Shown: positions 59,695 to 64,000 of the stretch, piece after piece | Position numbering within the stretch: the stretch's first letter is position 1 | Layout: every line of letters starts with the position of its first letter | Source of the DNA: Scilla litardierei | Lineage: Eukaryota > Streptophyta > Magnoliopsida > Asparagales > Asparagaceae | Assembly: GCA_030789695.1 (NCBI GenBank) | Contig: CM061135.1 | Location: forward strand, 114,088,301 to 114,152,300 | Direction of reading: 5' to 3' | DNA length: 64,000 nt | Made by a program: the position numbers and the translations under genes | The notes under the pieces: model-generated | The model's database searches: none | What the model was told of the DNA's origin: nothing | Seen by the model: only the letters and a program-made list of their open reading frames with translations

Positions 59695-61270
59695 TCATGG
59701 CGGTTTGGGGGTGGAGGAGTCCCGGATGTGCTCGTCTCCATGGTTGTTCAACTCCCTTGGGTCTAGCAGGTGTGATCGTGGCGGCTTCTCTTGAAGATTT
59801 CCCTTGGAGGCTTCCATGCACTCCTCCCTCATCATCACTTCCTTCAGTTTGGCCTCTCTCCCAATAGGGGGCTCCACATTATCGCTCTGAAATAGCTCTT
59901 TCAAATCAGCTCACTCGATTGCTTCCTCAAGGATATCCACATGGTCCATGCGATCTTTCCCTGCGAAAATTTTCATTGACTTCTTAATGTCAAACTCGAC
60001 CTTCTCCCATCCATCATTTAGGGAAAGCTTCCCTCCCTTCACGTCAATTAGCACACTCGTCGTGGCTAGGAATGGTCGGTCGAGGATGATTGGGATGCGT
60101 GTGTCTTTCGGCATGTCCATTATGACGAAGTCACATGGGACCAAAATTTTCCCTATCTTCACCAGCATGTCCTCTACCACTCCCAGGGGTACTTCATTGA
60201 ATGGTCCTCTATTTGGAGCGCCATGTTTATAGGTTGGAGCTCTCGCAGATTTAGCTTCTCGCATGTCTCGATGGGCATCAAGCTGACGCTCGCCCCCCAG
60301 GTCCCATAGTGCGATCTTAATCTCTAAGTTTCCAATGGTGCATGTGATGGATAAGCTCCCTGGATCATCGAGCTTTTCCACCACCTATTTTTTGAATAAT
60401 GGCACCACATTCCGCAGAGAGCACCACTTTCTCCTGCCTTCTGTTGGTGATTATTTCCTTCAAGAACTTGGCGTCGGTGGGTATTTCTGAAATCACGTCA
60501 AGGAAGGGGAAGGAAATGTTTAGCTACTTCAGGAGCTCAAAGAACTATCCATACTTCTCATCCAACTTGGCCTTCGCCAATCTTGACATGAAGGGAACTC
60601 TTGGCACATAGGTTCTGGGAGGCTCTTCAGCGGGTTTCCCTTGCTCCTTCTCTAGTTGCTTCTCCTTGGAGGGTCCAGATTGCAGAGGCTCCACCTTACA
60701 ATCAGCTTCCCTTTCATTCCCCGATTCAAGCTCAACACGAGCTTCTTTTTCTACTCCATTTTCCTTCTCTATGACGGGCATGACATGGCCTTCAAATTTC
60801 TTCCCGCTCCTTAATGTGATCACATTCACTTGCCCTCGGGGGTTCTCCTCTATTTTCCCTGGCAACTTTCCTTATGCCTTGGATAGCTGGGAGAGCTGCT
60901 GTGCCATCTACGCAATAGTAGTCTCTATGGACTTCTGCCCTGACCAGGTGTTGCGTGGTAGACACAAGTTGCTATGTCGTCGTCATGAGTTGTTGGATCG
61001 AGTTTTGGAAGTAGTCATTTCTCTGACCTTGAGTCCGAATATGACTGTCGATCAATATATCCAGGCTAGATTTTTGGATGGGGGTGCATTCATGGGAGGC
61101 TTCTGGTTGAAGTTTTGAAATTGTCACTGAGAAGATGGAGGCTGAAACTCTTGGGACTGCTGAGAGTGCAGTGGGGGAGCTTGCAGAACCAGAGTCCGGT
61201 AGGAAAAGTTTGGGTGATTCTTCCGCCTCTGATTGTATGTACCGGAGTACGGGTTATTCGGCACCTGTTT
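59695..61270 (-). pseudogene. Second Athila-type gag-protease remnant
   Basis: Read on the minus strand. Gag begins near 61270 with a YSGTYNQRRKNHPNFSYR-like region, followed by stops near 61110 and 60873. 60865-60545 holds PGKIEENPRGQ and the gag tail. 60384-59911 is the protease with PGSLSITCTIG, a DLG that starts the active-site motif, PCDFVIMDM and RPFLATTSVLIDV. A further same-frame piece at 59904-59695 follows a TGA. A base gained in a C-run (60293-60298, + strand) shifts the frame right after DLG, and the frame returns about 100 bp later. It cannot be active. Confidence 0.8.
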
Positions 61271-62724
61271 CAGAGTGTTTTCTCACTACAAAGCGTTGAC
61301 CGTGGAGAACCCGGTCAACGTGGTCAAGGGGCCCGCTTTGGGTCCCTCGGGGCTTCGAATCGGTGCAGAAGGGGCGAGGGGAAGCCTCGGCCCAGGTTGA
61401 GACGCTCGGCCTCGGACAGGTGTGCTCGGCCTCGGCTGGAAGGGGGACGAGGGGAAGCCTCAGTCGCCAATGGAAGGGGGACGAGGGGAAGCCTCAGTCG
61501 CCCGGGTAGACGTACGGCCGGCGGGTGGCGAGGGAGAGTCTCGGACCCAATTAGGACGCTCGGCCTCGGTGGGACGTGCTCTGCCACGGCAGGCTGACGG
61601 TGAGGGGAAGCCTCACTGTCCGGTTGATCGAGTGGTCGGAGAGGGGCGAGGGGTAGCCTCGGCCCGTTGATCTGTTGTCCACCTGCGCAGACGAGAACGC
61701 TCGTCAGGGGGCCGGACCTTGGTTCCGGCTAAATCCCCTCCGATGCCTAAGTCAGATAGAGATCTGAGAAAGGAGGCCCGGCGGAGACGGTCCGACTCGT
61801 GAGGAGATCGTAACGGCGTCTCTCGGCGCGAGCGGGGGAGGAAGGAGATGAATTGGGGGAACGAGGTCGTTGATGGAGTACCTTAGGTTTTGTTACCTGA
61901 GATGCGGTCCCTTTCTTCGTCGTCTTCCTTGCCCTTTTGTAGAGCCCCGGCGTGATCGCCTCTGACCCACGTCCCACGTCCGCCATTGATCGTGCCCCAT
62001 CAGTCCCCCCTTGCCGCCGATCTCTCCGCCCTGCCAGCACCTCCCCATTATCGCTATTTAGTGGTCGCGCGTCCGGGGGAGTGGTTTTCGCAGGAGTGGG
62101 CGAGCGACCAACGGGTTATTGGGGCCGGGTCGGATCGGCGTTCGAGAAGGTCCCTTGTAGGGCCTTTGTCGAATGGGCTTTGAGGACGCAGATGGGCTTT
62201 TGACCAGTAGTCGGGCTCCTGGGCTCGTGCTTTACGGGTCTCGGCCAAATAGGCGTAACAATTGCCCCCATCGGTCGGGTTGATCGGCCTTGGCCGGTTC
62301 GGCTCGGCTGATGTGACCACTGCCGATTGTGATGAGCTCGCCAGTCGATGCCGACTCATTTATTAGTCGTCATCATGAGTTGGCCCGTTCGATGTTTTTA
62401 AGGCGCGGGTTCCGAAGCGCCGTCGGCCTTCAGATGCTGCCACGTGTAGCGGCAAGCTTATCCCCGCCGCTCGCGTAGTCGCCTTAAGTTCGAGAAGCCG
62501 AGGGGTTTGTGTGCCGCCATTGGTGGGGTCGATCAGCCTCGGCTCGCTCAGATCACCCGTTATGTCTCCTGGGATTCCGAGCGGTGCTTCAATCGAGGCG
62601 AGGCCATAAATGCAGGTCATGATGAGGCGGATCAATTGGTCTTCAACTGGCGCCAGTTTCGGAACGCCGCTGACTCTTCGAGCCTCACCACGCATTCTTG
62701 TCAGGCGCTTCGAATTCTCCCCTG
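61271..62724. other. GC-rich region, probable LTR or leader of the rightmost element
   Basis: No gene supported; overlapping GC-rich frames lie on both strands. It contains six GAGGGGAAGCCTC-type repeats (61376-61660) and two related blocks around 62266-62310 and 62515-62550 (CCATCGGTCGGGTTGATCGG vs CCATTGGTGGGGTCGATCAG). LTR ends could not be placed. Confidence 0.35.
61376..61660 (+). repeat. GAGGGGAAGCCTC dispersed repeat
   Basis: Exact at 61376, 61449, 61483 and 61602; variants at 61530 and 61648. The motif is a partial palindrome (GAGG..CCTC), spaced 34-73 bp. Confidence 0.8.
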
Positions 62725-62733
62725 GCATATAAG
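62725..62733 (+). promoter_or_regulatory. TATA box upstream of gypsy-type transposon gene
   Basis: GCATATAAG lies about 150 bp before the ATG at 62878 and is followed by a CT-rich leader. Confidence 0.5.
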
Positions 62734-62877
62734 ATCCCCAGTTGTGTTGATCTCCACTTCTTCTTCGCTCCTCCAGGTATTCAGAGCCTTCAGCAACCCG
62801 GAGTTCCCCGTCGCCTTCGCTTCTTTGTCCTCTCCAAAATAGTTGAAAATAGGTAATTCCTCTCTTGCTTTCATCCT

Positions 62878-64000
62878 ATGGCTGCTCTTAGGATAGGCGG
62901 TTCTGGCCGGAGGACGAGGGGTCCTCCGGAGTCCGGGCGGGGCGAACCCCGGCTAGGGGAGTCTGGTTCCCCCGCCGGGAGTCGTTCTCTTCAAGATAAG
63001 GGGAAGGAGAAACTTTTTCCAGACTACGCCCGCGATGACGTGGCGTTGGCTGCCGTACGGCTTAATGTGCCCCCGGTTGTCCTCCGTACGCCGTCGAGGA
63101 CCCCTCCTTCGGTGGCCGCGGAGATCCGGGAAAGATATCTCTGCTTTCCATACGAGGTTCGGGTTCCATTTGTCGACGAGCGGATTTGCCTTCCGAGGAG
63201 CAATGAGGTCGGCGTTTACGTCGAGATGTTCCGCCTGGGTCTTCGCTTCCCACTCCATCCCTTCTTCATCCAGGTCATGGAACATTTCACAGTGTCCCTG
63301 TGTCAGTTCACCCCGTGTTCGATCGCGGTACTGACGGGCTTCGTAACGCTCTGCTGTACCCGTGGTCTGGAGCCGACTCTCCCCCTTCTCTTCTACTTTT
63401 ACCAGGCCCAGACGGTCGGTCCGGGGTCATGGCTGCTACTCCGAGCTCGTTCGAGGAGGGAATGCCTGATCGGGTTACCCCGCTGGTCAGGGGATTGGAA
63501 CTTGGATTATGTCTTCGTGGTCTTCTTGGGTGAGGCCCAGATTCTGACAAGCTGGGGCAGTTCTGTCCATTCTCGCCCGTCGTTGGTTCTCTCAGACGCC
63601 GACCGGGCAGCCGCTGCGCTTCTGTTGGCTCTTCCTTTGGAAACGAAGTCCATTTGGTCTTTGCTGGACGACCTACTCCTGAAGGCCGTCTTGTGGTCTC
63701 CGGGTAGGTCGCTTTTTCATCCCCGGATCGCCCTATGACTCATCCTGATTTTGGTCTCCTTTGCAGGGATGGCTGGCCGCGAATTCGTCCGTGACGTTGA
63801 CGAGCTGATCCGTCGTGGAGCCGCTCGGAGCCGAGGTAGTACCTCTGGAAGGGCGGCTCGGAGGACCATTGAGGAGGAGGTGCGCCGAGCCGAGCCTGCC
63901 GTGGGTAAGGTGGTGGCCGCGCCTCCCGCCTCTTCTTCTGGCGATCCCCTTCCGGGGGGTGAGGATGGTGCGAGGCGGAAGCGTTCTCCTCCGGCGCCTT
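62878..64000 (+). CDS. Putative gypsy-type transposon domain protein, partial, one intron
   Basis: Exon 1 is 62878-63703. Residues about 95-225 match the pattern I recall for the plant 'putative gypsy type transposon' domain (Transposase_28): VGVYVEMFRLGLRFPLHPFFIQVMEHF-like, CQFTPCSIAVLTGF and GSWLLLRARSRRECLIGLP. The unspliced frame would stop at 63738. A GT-AG intron (63704-63766, 63 nt; donor G|GTAGGT, acceptor TTTGCAG|G) joins phase-1 ends into ...WSPG then MAGREFVRDV, and the frame then stays open to the window edge. The N-terminus is basic and Gly/Arg-rich. Such proteins occur in Tat-lineage elements; the function is unknown. Confidence 0.65.
63704..63766 (+). other. Candidate intron in the gypsy-type transposon gene
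   Basis: 63 nt, GTAGGT...TTTGCAG, T-rich before the acceptor. Removing it bypasses the stop at 63736-63738 and keeps the frame. It is short for a plant intron but possible. Confidence 0.5.

Noticed and set aside
61115..62842. Several 60-160 codon frames on both strands
   Set aside because: GC-rich LTR or leader sequence with mutual overlap; no recognisable domain.

Overview
The window is repeat-rich angiosperm DNA, most likely pericentromeric or other heterochromatin. Essentially all of it is LTR retrotransposons, nested, tandemly recombined and partly decayed. The plant assignment rests on Athila-type gag-protease and ORF1 proteins, a Tekay/Del-like chromovirus polyprotein, Ty1/copia remnants and a putative gypsy-type transposon domain protein. 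I found no rRNA or tRNA gene, no CRISPR array and no certain single-copy host gene. The species cannot be named from the sequence. All LTR limits were placed by eye from direct repeats, TG..CA ends and flanking tracts.

Layout. (1) 1-8516: 3' part of an Athila-like Ty3/gypsy element (A, + strand) with gag-protease, no RT/RNaseH/integrase, a palindrome array, a probable internal promoter, an env-position ORF1 and the 3' LTR (6702-8516). It sits inside (2) 8517-18610: a Tekay-like chromovirus (- strand) with two near-identical LTRs and a broken gag-pol. That element in turn sits in an LTR of (3) 18611-48419: a head-to-tail array of non-coding family B elements, LTR-INT-LTR-INT-LTR-INT-LTR (+ strand). 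The third B LTR is split by (4) 31217-40759: family C (- strand), also non-autonomous, with two 3.7-kb LTRs and an internal region holding a multi-membrane-span reading frame that may be a captured host gene. (5) 48420-57531: a decayed Ty1/copia element (+ strand) interrupted by (6) 48864-55119: a complete gag-only Athila/Tat-like element D (- strand) with a perfect 5-bp target duplication. (7) 57532-58600: another LTR-like block. (8) 58600-61280: a second, decayed Athila-like gag-protease remnant (- strand). (9) 61290-64000: a GC-rich leader or LTR and the start of a gene for a putative gypsy-type transposon protein, running off the window.

How the parts fit. Tekay, B and C share their LTR ends (TGTAACG...), the block before the 3' LTR (ATTCCGAGGACGGAAT, then a polypurine tract) and a conserved block just after the LTR. 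B and C therefore look like non-autonomous families moved by Tekay-type proteins. A, D and the 59-61 kb remnant are Athila-related and all lack RT and integrase, so they too would depend on another element.

The strongest unusual signals are: five consecutive hairpins in the A LTR with an identical 14-nt loop and different, mutually complementary stems; matching CTCGGCCGAG palindrome arrays upstream of TATA boxes both in the A LTR and before its ORF1; a frame-perfect 84-nt GT-AG intron candidate between gag and pol of the Tekay element; and the membrane-protein frame inside element C.
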